A stretch of 64,000 bases of DNA from an uncultured Bacillota bacterium (GTDB taxonomy: Bacteria; Bacillota; Clostridia; Oscillospirales; Oscillospiraceae), in NCBI GenBank assembly GCA_947426945.1, contig CANEFX010000007.1, positions 36,038-100,037 on the forward strand. Direction: 5' to 3'. A program made the translations under genes and the position numbers. Of this stretch, positions 1 to 8,202 are shown piece by piece. How positions within the stretch are numbered: the first letter of the stretch is position 1; every line of letters begins with the position of its first letter. The notes below the pieces were generated by a model. That model did not search any database, had not been told where the DNA came from, and saw only the letters and a program-made list of their open reading frames with translations.

Positions 1-631
1 CCTCGTCGTCGATAAGGTATTTGCGCAGCTTGGACCAGGTGAACACATAGATGCCCATGGAGGCCAGGTTGCTCTTGGGCTGGGGGGGCTTCTCCTCAAA
101 TTCATACACCTTGTCGTCGGCCTCCACGTTCAGGATGCCGAAGCGCTTGGCCTCCTCCATCGTGACCTCCAGAACCGAGATGGTGCAGGCGGCCCCGGCC
201 TTCTTGTGGAAGGAGACCATTTCGGAGTAGTCCATCTTATAGATGTGGTCGCCGGAGAGAACCACTACGTACTCAGGGTCATACAGGTCCAGAAAGCCGA
301 TGTTCTGGTAGATGGCGTTGGCGGTGCCCTTGTACCAGCTGCCCTTCTCACCCTCGCCCAGGTAGGGAGGGAGGATATGAACGCCGCCGTCGGACCGGTC
401 CAGGTCCCAGGGCTGGCCGTTGCCCAGATAGCTGTTCAGCTCCAGGGGGCGGTATTGGGTGAGGACGCCCACCGTGTCGATGCCGGAGTTGACACAGTTG
501 GACAGGGGGAAGTCGATAATGCGGTACTTCCCGCCGAAGGGGACGGCGGGCTTTGCCACGTTGCTGGTCAGGGCATAGAGACGGCTGCCCTGGCCGCCGG
601 CCAGCAGCATGGCGACAACTTCTTTTTTCAT
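1..631 (-). CDS. glgC: Glucose-1-phosphate adenylyltransferase, N-terminal part (cut by window edge)
   Basis: Makes ADP-glucose from ATP and glucose-1-phosphate, the committed step of glycogen synthesis in the cytoplasm. About 210 N-terminal residues are visible. They begin [18 protein letters not shown], which holds the nucleotide-binding signature of this family, followed by [19 protein letters not shown] and the [10 protein letters not shown] block. The start ATG is at 629-631, preceded on the minus strand by AGGTG about 6 nt away. glgB ends 73 nt upstream, so the two genes probably share the glgB promoter. GlgD is a regulatory paralogue, but the intact GGxGxRL and KPAVPF motifs fit the catalytic GlgC better. 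The C-terminal half lies outside the window. Confidence 0.93.
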   Translation of the reverse strand, partial: MKKEVVAMLLAGGQGSRLYALTSNVAKPAVPFGGKYRIIDFPLSNCVNSGIDTVGVLTQYRPLELNSYLGNGQPWDLDRSDGGVHILPPYLGEGEKGSWYKGTANAIYQNIGFLDLYDPEYVVVLSGDHIYKMDYSEMVSFHKKAGAACTISVLEVTMEEAKRFGILNVEADDKVYEFEEKPPQPKSNLASMGIYVFTWSKLRKYLIDDE

Positions 632-704
632 GTTGTTCACCTCTTACTTTTTTGGTGGAATGGCATCATATGGAAGTCGGGGCGCGGGACCCCGAGGGTG
701 CCCG

Positions 705-2891
705 TTATTTGTCCGCCTTTTTAGGCCGGCCGGGCCGCCGTCTGGCGGGCTTGTCCTCCGAGGGGGGGTCGGCCTTGGAGGCGGCCTTTTTGGAAGCGGT
801 TTTTTTCTCCGCCCTGGCGGGGGCTTCGGCCTTGGCCTTGGGGCTCCGGCGCCTTGGGGCCTCCGCCGCGGCGGGGGCGGCTTCCGCCTTTGTTCCGGCC
901 GCCTTTTTGGCGGCGGGCCGCTTCTCCGCCTTGGCGGGAGCTTCGGCCTTTTCCACCTTGGGTTTGCGGACGGGATTCTTCCGCACGCAGCGGTAGACCA
1001 CGGCGGACATGGGGGGCAGGTCCACGGTGAAGGACTGCTGCTGGTCGTGGCAGGGAATCTTCTCCGTCTTGACGGGAGCCTTGTCCCCCAGGCCCTGGCC
1101 GCCGTAGGCCGTGTCGTCGGTATTGAAAGCCACGGCCCAGGCGCCGCCGAAGGGGGCGCCCACCCGGTAGCCGCTGCGGCGCTCGGGGGAGAAGTTGCAC
1201 AGGACGATAAGGGGGGTGCCCTTCCGGTCCCAGCGCAGGAAAGCCACGGTGTTGGCGTTGTTGTCGTCGGCGCACAGCCACTGGAAGCCCTGCCAGGAGT
1301 CGTCCTGATCCCACAGAGGGGCGTTTTCCAGATAGAAGGCGTTCATGGCCTTGAAGAAATCCTGGGTCTGGCGGTGGGGAGCGTACTGCAGCAGGTGCCA
1401 GTCCAGAGAGTACTCATAGTGCCACTCGTTCCATTGGCCCAGCTCAGCGCCCATGAAGGTGAGCTTCTTGCCCGGGTGGGTCATCATATAGGTGTAGAAC
1501 GCCCGGACGCCGGCGAATTTCTGGGGATTGTCCCCGGGCATCTTGCCGAAGAAGGAGCCCTTCATGTGGACCACCTCGTCGTGGCTGAGGGGCAGGATAT
1601 AGTTCTCCGAGAAGGCGTACATCAGGGAGAAGGTGATGTCCCGGTGGTTGAACTGGCGGAAATAGGGGTCCAGCTTGATATAGTGGCAGATGTCGTTCAT
1701 CCAGCCCATGTTCCACTTGAAGTTGAAGCCCAGGCCGCCGTCGTCCACGGGCTTGGTCACCTTGGGCCAGGCGGTGGACTCCTCCGCCACCATGAGCACG
1801 TCAGGGTGGGCGGCGAAAACGGCGGTGTTCAGGTCCTGGAAGAACTTGATGGCCTCCAGGTTCTCGTGGCCGCCGTTGACGTTGGGCAGCCACTCCCCCG
1901 CCTTGCGGTTGTAGTCCAGATAGAGCATGGAGGACACCGCGTCCACCCGCAGGCCGTCCATGTGGTACTCCTCCAGCCAGAACATGGCCGAGGAGAACAG
2001 GAAGGAGCGCACCTCGGGCCGGCCGAAATCAAACACGTCGGTGCCCCACTCCTTGTGTTCCCCCTTCCGGGGGTCGGCGTACTCATAGGTGGGGGTGCCG
2101 TCAAAGTTGTACAGGCCGAAAGCGTCCCGGGGGAAGTGGGCGGGCACCCAGTCCATGATGACTCCGATTCCGGCCTGGTGGAGCTGGTCGATGAGGTATT
2201 TCAGGTCGTCGGGGGTGCCGAAGCGGCTGGTGGCGGCAAAGTAGCCGGTGCACTGGTAGCCCCAGGAGGCGTCCAGCGGGTGCTCGGTGACGGGAAGCAG
2301 CTCCACGTGGGTGAAGCCCATCTCCTTGACGTAGGGCACCAGATAGCCGGTGATATCCCGGTAGCTGAGGAATTCTCCCTCGCCGGTGCGCCGCCAGGAG
2401 CCCAGGTGGCACTCATAGATGTTCATGGGCCGGCGGTAGGGCGGGTTCTTGGCCCGGAAAGCAAACCAGTCCCGGTCCCCCCACTGGTAGCCGGTATCCA
2501 GGTCGTAGAGCTTGCTGGATACGTCGGGCCGGGTGGCGGCATGGAAGCCGTAGGGATCGGCCTTGCCCACAAAACCGCTGCCGTCCGCCTTATGTATGGC
2601 GTACTGGTAGGCATCGTAGCGGTTCAGACCGGGGACAAAAACCTCCCAGATGCCGCCCTCCACCCTGGTCAGGGGGGTGGCCTCCAGGTCCCAGCCGTTG
2701 AAGTCACCGATGAGCGTGATCCTGGGGGCGTTGGGAGCCCAGACCCGGAAGAGATAGCCCTCAGTCCCGTTTTCATCCCTGGCGGGATGGGCGCCGAAGC
2801 ACCGCCAGGCGTGGGTGGAGCGGCCCTCGGAAAAGGCCTCAAGCTCCAAATAAAGGTCGTTTGGGGAGAGTTTTTCTTGGTATTTGGACAT
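705..2891 (-). CDS. glgB: 1,4-alpha-glucan branching enzyme with a long basic Lys/Ala/Pro C-terminal tail
   Basis: Introduces alpha-1,6 branches into glycogen. The 728-residue protein has an N-terminal CBM48-type domain (about 20-120), a GH13 barrel and a C-terminal beta domain. The conserved GH13 blocks are VIMDWVPAHF, GLRVDAVSSML (nucleophile Asp), MVAEESTAWP (acid Glu) and LPLSHDEVVH (third Asp). The start chosen is the ATG at 2889-2891, 6 nt after GAGGTG; a GTG 9 nt upstream lies inside that Shine-Dalgarno site. Odd: residues about 646-728 are a disordered Lys/Ala/Pro/Arg tail resembling histone H1 and ending in an AT-hook-like RRRPGRPKK. The core alone is the usual length for the family, so the tail is an extension. 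Confidence 0.95.
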   Translation of the reverse strand: MSKYQEKLSPNDLYLELEAFSEGRSTHAWRCFGAHPARDENGTEGYLFRVWAPNAPRITLIGDFNGWDLEATPLTRVEGGIWEVFVPGLNRYDAYQYAIHKADGSGFVGKADPYGFHAATRPDVSSKLYDLDTGYQWGDRDWFAFRAKNPPYRRPMNIYECHLGSWRRTGEGEFLSYRDITGYLVPYVKEMGFTHVELLPVTEHPLDASWGYQCTGYFAATSRFGTPDDLKYLIDQLHQAGIGVIMDWVPAHFPRDAFGLYNFDGTPTYEYADPRKGEHKEWGTDVFDFGRPEVRSFLFSSAMFWLEEYHMDGLRVDAVSSMLYLDYNRKAGEWLPNVNGGHENLEAIKFFQDLNTAVFAAHPDVLMVAEESTAWPKVTKPVDDGGLGFNFKWNMGWMNDICHYIKLDPYFRQFNHRDITFSLMYAFSENYILPLSHDEVVHMKGSFFGKMPGDNPQKFAGVRAFYTYMMTHPGKKLTFMGAELGQWNEWHYEYSLDWHLLQYAPHRQTQDFFKAMNAFYLENAPLWDQDDSWQGFQWLCADDNNANTVAFLRWDRKGTPLIVLCNFSPERRSGYRVGAPFGGAWAVAFNTDDTAYGGQGLGDKAPVKTEKIPCHDQQQSFTVDLPPMSAVVYRCVRKNPVRKPKVEKAEAPAKAEKRPAAKKAAGTKAEAAPAAAEAPRRRSPKAKAEAPARAEKKTASKKAASKADPPSEDKPARRRPGRPKKADK

Positions 2892-2978
2892 AATTATCAC
2901 CTCGTGGTATCTTTTGCGAACTTTTGTCGGCGAAAACTAACAATGGGGCGTCAAAAGAGGCTGGGTATATTTATAAAA

Positions 2979-3007
2979 ATTATACAACATCGGGAAGAAG
3001 CAGTCAA
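2979..3007 (-). promoter_or_regulatory. Sigma-A promoter for glgB-glgC
   Basis: On the minus strand a TTGACT box (3002-3007) and a perfect TATAAT (2979-2984) are separated by exactly 17 nt. The site is about 90 nt upstream of the glgB start. No operator-like repeat was seen in the short leader. Confidence 0.85.
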
Positions 3008-3086
3008 GTAAAATAGTGGAAAATCAGGACTTTTTTAAAATAGAGCGCCAGTGCGGCGGTGCACGCCGTTTTTGGGGAGGGAGAGA

Positions 3087-3112
3087 TGTAGGGCCACGGC
3101 TTGCCGTGGCCG
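3087..3112. repeat. Short GC-rich hairpin of GTAGGG type between dacF and glgB
   Basis: GGCCACGGC (3092-3100) and GCCGTGGCC (3103-3111) form a perfect 9-bp stem with a 2-nt loop, preceded by TGTAGG. A similar TGTAGGGG plus GC-rich inverted repeat occurs at 31058-31083. There is no U-run on either strand, so an intrinsic terminator is unlikely. The rest of 3008-3136 shows nothing recognisable. Confidence 0.4.
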
Positions 3113-3136
3113 TTTGACGGAGCGGCGGGGGCGTTT

Positions 3137-4285
3137 TTACTCCGACATCAGCAGTTTGCTGAGCATCCGGCTGAAGATGCCGGGGACGGACAGGCGCTCC
3201 ACCCCCTGGGAGGCCAGGATTGGGACGGTGTCCCGCAGCTCGTCCCCCACATAGACCTCCAGACTGCCCAGGGTCTGGCCCGGCTCCACCGGAGCCTCCA
3301 CGTCCTGGGCCAGGGTGAGGCGGGTGGTGACCTGGTTCTCCTCCCCCTTGCGGACCAGGAGGCGGCAGTCCCGCTCCAGGCGGGGCTGGACCTGGCTCCG
3401 GGCGCCCAGCAGAACGTCCACCGGGGCCAGAGGGGCGTCCGGGTAGACGGGCACCAGGGTGTAGCTGGCAAAGCCGTAGTTGAGAAGGGCCTTGGCATCC
3501 TCAAAGCGCTGGCTGATCGAGGGGGATTTCATCACAACCGCGATAAGCTCCATGCCGTCCCGCTCGGCGGTGGCCGACATGCAGTATTTGGCGGAGCTGG
3601 TGTAGCCCGTTTTCAGTCCGGTGGTCCCCTGGTAGAAGCGGACCAGATGGTTGGTGTTGGTCAGACCGAATTCCCCGTTGCGGATGGAGTCCATCCAGAT
3701 GGTGGTGTAGTCCCGGATCTTGGGGTGGTTTAAAATCAGCTCCCGGGACATGAGGGCGATGTCATAAGCGGAGGTTACATGGCCCTGAGCGGGCAGGCCG
3801 GTGCAGTTGAGAAAGGTGGTGTCCGCCATGCCCAGCTCCCGGGCGCGCTGGTTCATTTGGGCCACGAAGGCCCCCTCGCTGCCGGCCAGGTGCTCGGCCA
3901 GAGCCACGGAACAGTCGTTGCCAGAGACCACGGTGACGCACTTGATCATCTCGGACACCGACATCTGCTCCCCCTCCTCCAGGTAGACCTGGGAGCCCCC
4001 CATGCCGGCGGCGTAAGCAGAGACGGTAACCATGTCGTCCAGGCCGATCCGGCCCGCATCCACCGCTTCCATGACCAGCAGAAGGGTCATGATCTTGGTG
4101 ACGCTGGCCGGCTCCAGCTTCTCGTGGGCGTTGTCCTCCAGAAGGATGGCGCCCGTCTCCTTTTCCATCAGCACGCAGGAGGCGCAGGACAGGTTCAGCC
4201 CCGCGTCCGCCGGGGACGCTCCGGCCCGGGGGACGCAGAGAGTCAGCGTAAGGGCGGCCAGCAGAAATGACAGGGATTTTTTCAT
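3137..4285 (-). CDS. dacF: D-alanyl-D-alanine carboxypeptidase (DacF/PBP5 family), secreted
   Basis: Trims the terminal D-Ala from peptidoglycan stem peptides outside the membrane. The 382-residue protein has a signal peptide (MKKSLSFLLAALTLTLC...), then the serine penicillin-binding motifs PASVTKIM (nucleophile Ser in SxxK), VVSGNDCSVA (SxN) and GLKTGYTSSA (KTG), followed by a PBP5-type C-terminal beta domain. The start ATG (4283-4285) follows AGGAGG at about 8 nt. The reading frame runs on upstream to 4927, but that extension has no ribosome site and opposes the terminase genes. The symbol is used at family level: dacA, dacB and dacF cannot be told apart from sequence alone. Confidence 0.9.
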   Translation of the reverse strand: MKKSLSFLLAALTLTLCVPRAGASPADAGLNLSCASCVLMEKETGAILLEDNAHEKLEPASVTKIMTLLLVMEAVDAGRIGLDDMVTVSAYAAGMGGSQVYLEEGEQMSVSEMIKCVTVVSGNDCSVALAEHLAGSEGAFVAQMNQRARELGMADTTFLNCTGLPAQGHVTSAYDIALMSRELILNHPKIRDYTTIWMDSIRNGEFGLTNTNHLVRFYQGTTGLKTGYTSSAKYCMSATAERDGMELIAVVMKSPSISQRFEDAKALLNYGFASYTLVPVYPDAPLAPVDVLLGARSQVQPRLERDCRLLVRKGEENQVTTRLTLAQDVEAPVEPGQTLGSLEVYVGDELRDTVPILASQGVERLSVPGIFSRMLSKLLMSE

Positions 4286-4508
4286 AAAGGATTCCTCCTG
4301 ATCCATGAATTTGCGGGTATGGTCAGGATGTGGAGCGGACGGTTTTTCTATTCCTGCCGCCCAAATGGAAATTTTTTCAAACAAAGGACAGTGTAGCGGA
4401 CCGAAAGGGAGAATGGTAGCGAAACGTGGGGAGAAAAAATTTTTTGTTGGATGCACCGGGATGTACAACTTTTGCCCCCCGGCGGCCGGGGGTGTAAGGA
4501 GGGATGAG
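4286..4508. other. Divergent intergenic region between dacF and the phage-like block
   Basis: 223 nt without a gene. A GC-rich hairpin (CCCCCGG at 4476-4482, CCGGGGG at 4486-4492) ends only a few nt before the AAGGAGGG ribosome site of the first phage gene and could partly occlude it. A run A6T6 lies near 4435-4446. I found no convincing sigma-A promoter for either direction. Confidence 0.4.
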
Positions 4509-4808
4509 GTGGCGACAAAGGCTGTGAGGCTCCCGGACAGGGAGCAGATCATCAGGCAGATGTGGAGACTGGCTACCGCCGGGGCGGGGGACGCCGTGAA
4601 GCTGGCCTGTTCTCCCCCGGAGGACTGGGGGGAGACGAAAAAGCTGGAGCTGGACGCGCTGACTGAGTTCAAGCGGGGAAGCAACGGCGTGGTGGAGCTG
4701 AAATTTGTGGACCGGGGGCGGCTGCTGGAGCGGCTGCTGGATACGGTGGACCACAGCGGCGAGGTCCAGGTGGAGCGCTTCCTCCAGGCGATGGAGGGGG
4801 AGAGCTGA
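4509..4808 (+). CDS. Putative terminase small subunit (first gene of phage-like block)
   Basis: 99 residues. The start is GTG at 4509, about 5 nt after AAGGAGGG; an ATG at 4504 opens only a seven-codon frame. The N-terminal 40 residues are basic and helical, followed by a short acidic segment and a C-terminal amphipathic helix. No motif proves the function. It is called from position, since it ends exactly where the large terminase begins (TGA followed by ATG), and from size. Small subunits recognise DNA for packaging. If the element packages DNA without sequence specificity, this short form would be consistent, but that is inference. Confidence 0.5.
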   Translation: MATKAVRLPDREQIIRQMWRLATAGAGDAVKLACSPPEDWGETKKLELDALTEFKRGSNGVVELKFVDRGRLLERLLDTVDHSGEVQVERFLQAMEGES

Positions 4809-6059
4809 ATGGTGTTTTCCGAAAAACAGAGGCGGGCGCTTACCTGGTGGCGGCCCGGCTCCCCCGACCGGGGGCGGCAGGCCATTATCTGCGACGGGGC
4901 GGTGCGCAGCGGAAAGACGCTGTGCACCGGCCTGTCCTTCTTCTGCTGGGCTATGAGCGGGTTTCAGGGCCGGAGCTTTGCCCTGTGCGGGCGGACCATC
5001 CAGTCGGTGCGGCGCAACCTCCTGTCGGAGACGCTCCCCCTGCTGGAAAAGATGGGGTTCCGGTGTGAGGAGAAGGTGAGCAGAAACGTGCTCCAGGTCC
5101 GGCTGGGAGGGCGGCGAAACACCTTTTATCTCTTCGGGGGGAAGGACGAGAGCTCCGCGGCCCTGATTCAGGGCATTACCCTGGCCGGGGCCCTGCTGGA
5201 CGAGGCGGCGCTGATGCCCCGGTCCTTTGTAGAGCAGGCCGCCGCCCGGTGCTCGGCGGCGGGGAGCAGGCTGTGGTTTTCCTGCAACCCGGAGTCGTCG
5301 GCCCACTGGTTTTATCAGGAGTGGATTTTAAAGGCGGAGGAGAAAAACGCGCTCCACATCCACTTTACCATGGAGGACAACCCGGGGCTGTCCGAGGAGG
5401 TGCGGGCGCGGTATGCCAGCACCTTTCAGGGAACCTTCTACCGCCGGTTTGTGCTGGGGGAGTGGGCGGCCGCCGAGGGGCTGGTGTACGACTTTTTCGA
5501 CGAGAGCTTTGTCAGGGACGTGCCCGAGGGGCCCTTCGGGGAGTGGTACGTCTCCTGCGATTACGGCACCTCCAACCCCACGTCCATGGGACTGTGGGGG
5601 AGAAAGGACGGGGTGTGGTACCGGGTGGCTGAGTACTACTACGACGCCCGGGCCGCCCGGCGGCAGAAAACCGATGAGGAGTACGCCGACGACCTGGAGG
5701 GGCTGGCCGGGGACAGGCCCCTCCGGGCGGTGGTGGCCGACCCGTCGGCGGCCAGCTTCTGCGAGACCCTGCGGCGGAGAGGCCTGCGGGTGAAAAAGGC
5801 GGACAACCAGGTGGTGTCCGGCATCCGCCTCACCGCCCGGCTGCTGAAAAGCGGGAAAATGGTGATCTGTAAGAGCTGCGGCGACGCGATACGGGAGTTT
5901 GCCCTCTACCGCTGGGACGAGCGGGCGCTGGGGCAGGACCAGGTGCGCAAGGAGCACGACCACGCTATGGACGAGATCCGGTACTTCGCCGCCACCGTGG
6001 CCGGGAGGGAGGGCCGGGGCGGGGTGTTCGCCGGGTGTGTGGAGAGAAACGTATTTTGA
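4809..6059 (+). CDS. Phage terminase large subunit
   Basis: ATP-driven DNA-packaging motor and nuclease, 416 residues. The Walker A motif is GAVRSGKT (about 37-44) and the Walker B segment is ALLDEAALM (about 132-140). The coupling segment LWFSCNPES follows, and the C-terminal RNase H-like nuclease starts at YVSCDYGTSNPTS and contains VVADPSAASF. All expected acidic residues appear present, so the enzyme looks intact. The family is terminase_6/PBSX-XtmB type. The start ATG directly follows the stop of the preceding gene, with GAGGGGGAG as ribosome site. Confidence 0.92.
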   Translation: MVFSEKQRRALTWWRPGSPDRGRQAIICDGAVRSGKTLCTGLSFFCWAMSGFQGRSFALCGRTIQSVRRNLLSETLPLLEKMGFRCEEKVSRNVLQVRLGGRRNTFYLFGGKDESSAALIQGITLAGALLDEAALMPRSFVEQAAARCSAAGSRLWFSCNPESSAHWFYQEWILKAEEKNALHIHFTMEDNPGLSEEVRARYASTFQGTFYRRFVLGEWAAAEGLVYDFFDESFVRDVPEGPFGEWYVSCDYGTSNPTSMGLWGRKDGVWYRVAEYYYDARAARRQKTDEEYADDLEGLAGDRPLRAVVADPSAASFCETLRRRGLRVKKADNQVVSGIRLTARLLKSGKMVICKSCGDAIREFALYRWDERALGQDQVRKEHDHAMDEIRYFAATVAGREGRGGVFAGCVERNVF

Positions 6060-6074
6060 AAAAGGAGAGCTGAC

Positions 6075-7211
6075 ATGAAGTGGTGGAGACAGAAGCGGCG
6101 GGAGCCCCCCGCAGCCGTGGTGCAGGTGCGGCGGGAAGAGGGACACCCCTTTGGAGCGGTGGACCGGTACGTCCCCCTGCGCACCGGGGAAATCGCCCTG
6201 TACCGGGCTATCCGGGAGGGGGTGCCCGTTGTGGACGCCGCGGTCTGGAAGCTGGTGCGGCTGTGCGGCGGGGTGCGTGCGAAATGCGCCGGCCGGGCCG
6301 CTCAGGAGGGGCTGGAGGAATTTTTCCGCACTGTGGACGCGGGCTGGGGCCAGCGGGGAATACAGGCCTTTCTGGACCGGTATCTGGACGACATGTTTAC
6401 CTGCGGGCACGCTCTGGGGGAGATTGTGCTGAGTTCCGACGGGAAGGAGATTGCCGCCGTGCTGTGCGCCGACCCGGAACAGGTGGAGGTGAGGCTGGGG
6501 GACAGCCCTCTGGACTTTAAGCTGTGCCGGGCGGGACTGGGGGAGGGAAGGGAGCTGCCCTGGCAGGAGCTGCTGCTGTTTACCCCCTTTCAGCCCACGG
6601 GGGACGCCCCCTGCGGGGTGTCGCTGCTGCGGTCCATGCCCTTTATGGCCGGAATCCTGCTGAAAATTTTCCAGGCCACAGGACAGAACTGGGAGCGGGC
6701 GGGGAACCTCCGCTTTGCCGTGGTGTGCAGGCCCGGAGAGGGGGAGGAGGCCTTTGCCCAGGAGCGGTGCAGCCAGATCGCCCGGGAGTGGAGCGCCGCC
6801 ATGCAGGCCGGGCGGGAGGGCTCCGTCCGGGACTTTGTGGCCGTGGGGGATGTGGACATCCGGGTGATCGGGGCGGACAGCCCCGTGCTGGACAGCCAGG
6901 TGCCGGTGCGGCAGATTCTGGAGCAGCTGGTGGCCCGGACGGGAATCCCGCCCTTTATGCTGGGGCTGTCCTGGTCCTCCACCGAGCGGATGAGCGCCCA
7001 GCAGGCGGATATGCTCACCACCGAGATCACCGCCATCCGCCGGATGGCGGAGCCCGTGCTGTGCCGGACGGCCGAGCTGTGGCTGCGGCTCCACGGCTTC
7101 GGGGAGAAGGCGGAGATCGTGTGGGAGGACATCAACCTTCAGGACGCGGTGGAGGAGGCCAGAGCAGAGCTGTATCGGGCTCAGGCCGAAAAATTGAGGA
7201 GGGAAGCATGA
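6075..7211 (+). CDS. Phage portal protein
   Basis: Forms the dodecameric ring through which DNA enters and leaves the capsid. 378 residues, near the size of compact portals. Recognisable features are the N-terminal RTGEIALYRAI...VDAAVWKLV, the LDRYLDDMFTCGHALGEIV strand-helix, and the C-terminal RTGIPPFMLGLSWSSTERMSAQQADML segment, where portals of this type carry the long helix. It follows terminase by 15 nt with AAGGAGAG before ATG, and its last bases overlap the start of the protease gene (ATGA). Confidence 0.88.
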   Translation: MKWWRQKRREPPAAVVQVRREEGHPFGAVDRYVPLRTGEIALYRAIREGVPVVDAAVWKLVRLCGGVRAKCAGRAAQEGLEEFFRTVDAGWGQRGIQAFLDRYLDDMFTCGHALGEIVLSSDGKEIAAVLCADPEQVEVRLGDSPLDFKLCRAGLGEGRELPWQELLLFTPFQPTGDAPCGVSLLRSMPFMAGILLKIFQATGQNWERAGNLRFAVVCRPGEGEEAFAQERCSQIAREWSAAMQAGREGSVRDFVAVGDVDIRVIGADSPVLDSQVPVRQILEQLVARTGIPPFMLGLSWSSTERMSAQQADMLTTEITAIRRMAEPVLCRTAELWLRLHGFGEKAEIVWEDINLQDAVEEARAELYRAQAEKLRREA

Positions 7212-8092
7212 AAATTGTGAAGGAAGCTGCAGGAGGGGAGCGCGCCGCCGTTTCGGCGCAGGATCTGGAGCTGATCGGGGCGCTGGCCCGGAAGCCGTTG
7301 GAGCAGAAGGAGGTGTATACCTTCTCTGTGCGGCTGTGTGACAATGAGATCGACCGGGACTTTGAGCGCTTTACCGTCCCGACCCTGGAGCGGCTGGCCC
7401 CCATGTTTGTGGGAAAGGCGGGCATCTTTGACCACCAGTGGTCGGCCCGGGGGCAGGCCGCCCGTATCTATAAGACAGAGCTCGTCCGGGAGCCGGAGCG
7501 GCTCACCCGGGCCGGAGACGGCTACTGCTGGCTGAAGGGATATGCCTATATGGTGCGCACCGAGGGTAACCGGGAGCTGATTGCCGAGATCGAGGGGGGT
7601 ATCAAAAAGGAGGTCAGCGTGGGGTGCGCGGTGGAGCACGCGGTATGCTCGGTCTGCGGCCGGGACCGGTCACAGGCCGACTGCGGCCACGAGAAGGGAC
7701 TGGAATACGAGGGCCGGCTGTGCTGGGCCGACCTGGAGGGGGCGGTTGACGCCTATGAGTTCTCCTTTGTGGCCGTACCCGCCCAGCCCGCCGCCGGCGT
7801 GGTGAAGGGAGCCTGCTTTGGGTCCGCCGCCCGGCTGGAGGAGGAGGCCGCCCTGGGCAGGAAATATCTGGAGAACCTGCGGGGCGAGGTGGTCCGGCTG
7901 GCCCTGCTGGCCGACCGGGAGCTGGATGGCAGGGCAATGAAGTCGCTGGCGGACAAGCTGTCTCACCGGGAGCTGGAGGAGCTGCGAAAGTCCTACGCCC
8001 GCAGAGCCGGGGAGCGGTTTCCCCTGAAAACCCAGCTGAGCTATGAAAACAGAAGGGCCGGAGATGAGGAAAACCGGGCGTTTTTGGTATGA
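7208..8092 (+). CDS. Prohead protease-like protein with Cys/His cluster
   Basis: 294 residues, overlapping the portal stop by 4 nt. The N-terminal two thirds resemble HK97-type prohead proteases: NEIDRDFERFTVPTLERLAP, then GIFDHQWSARGQAARI with the expected His, and KKEVSVGC with the expected Ser. An insert with CSVCGRD...DCGHEKG...LCW looks like a metal-binding cluster. The last 90 residues are charged and helical. Its place between portal and capsid is the normal protease position. Expected role: cleavage of capsid or scaffold during head maturation. The catalytic assignment rests on motif resemblance only. Confidence 0.72.
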   Translation: MKIVKEAAGGERAAVSAQDLELIGALARKPLEQKEVYTFSVRLCDNEIDRDFERFTVPTLERLAPMFVGKAGIFDHQWSARGQAARIYKTELVREPERLTRAGDGYCWLKGYAYMVRTEGNRELIAEIEGGIKKEVSVGCAVEHAVCSVCGRDRSQADCGHEKGLEYEGRLCWADLEGAVDAYEFSFVAVPAQPAAGVVKGACFGSAARLEEEAALGRKYLENLRGEVVRLALLADRELDGRAMKSLADKLSHRELEELRKSYARRAGERFPLKTQLSYENRRAGDEENRAFLV

Positions 8093-8202
8093 GAGAACGA
8101 CAATCCTCAGTCAGCGACAGAACCGCTGACAGCTTCTTTGCCAAAAGAGCCTTTCCGTCTGCGGGCGGGATGAGAGAGCTTTTAAAACAGGAGGAATGAA
8201 AT
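8093..8202. repeat. Degenerate intergenic repeat and hairpin before the capsid gene
   Basis: The stretch CAATCCTCAGTCAGCG (from 8101) with GTCAGCG (8110-8116) pairing CGCTGAC (8124-8130), then TTTGCCAAAAGAGCC, resembles a diverged copy of an intergenic element I know from Oscillospiraceae genomes (CAATCCCTCAGTC...AAGGGAGCC). It is followed by the capsid ribosome site AGGAGGAATGAAAT. No scaffold gene fits here. Confidence 0.4.

Noticed and set aside
609..3011. 800-codon plus-strand frame opposite glgB
   Set aside because: It is the shadow of the GC-rich glgB and covers its promoter. Translation is low-complexity Gly/Val/His/Leu-rich with no domain, while the minus strand gives a complete GH13 enzyme.
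4286..4927. Upstream extension of the dacF frame to a 596-residue protein
   Set aside because: The true signal peptide and ribosome site are at 4285. The extension lies opposite the terminase genes and has no start signal.
7211..7680. Minus-strand frames in the phage block as lysis or repressor genes
   Set aside because: They lack ribosome sites and any holin, endolysin or HTH pattern, and mirror well-supported plus-strand genes.
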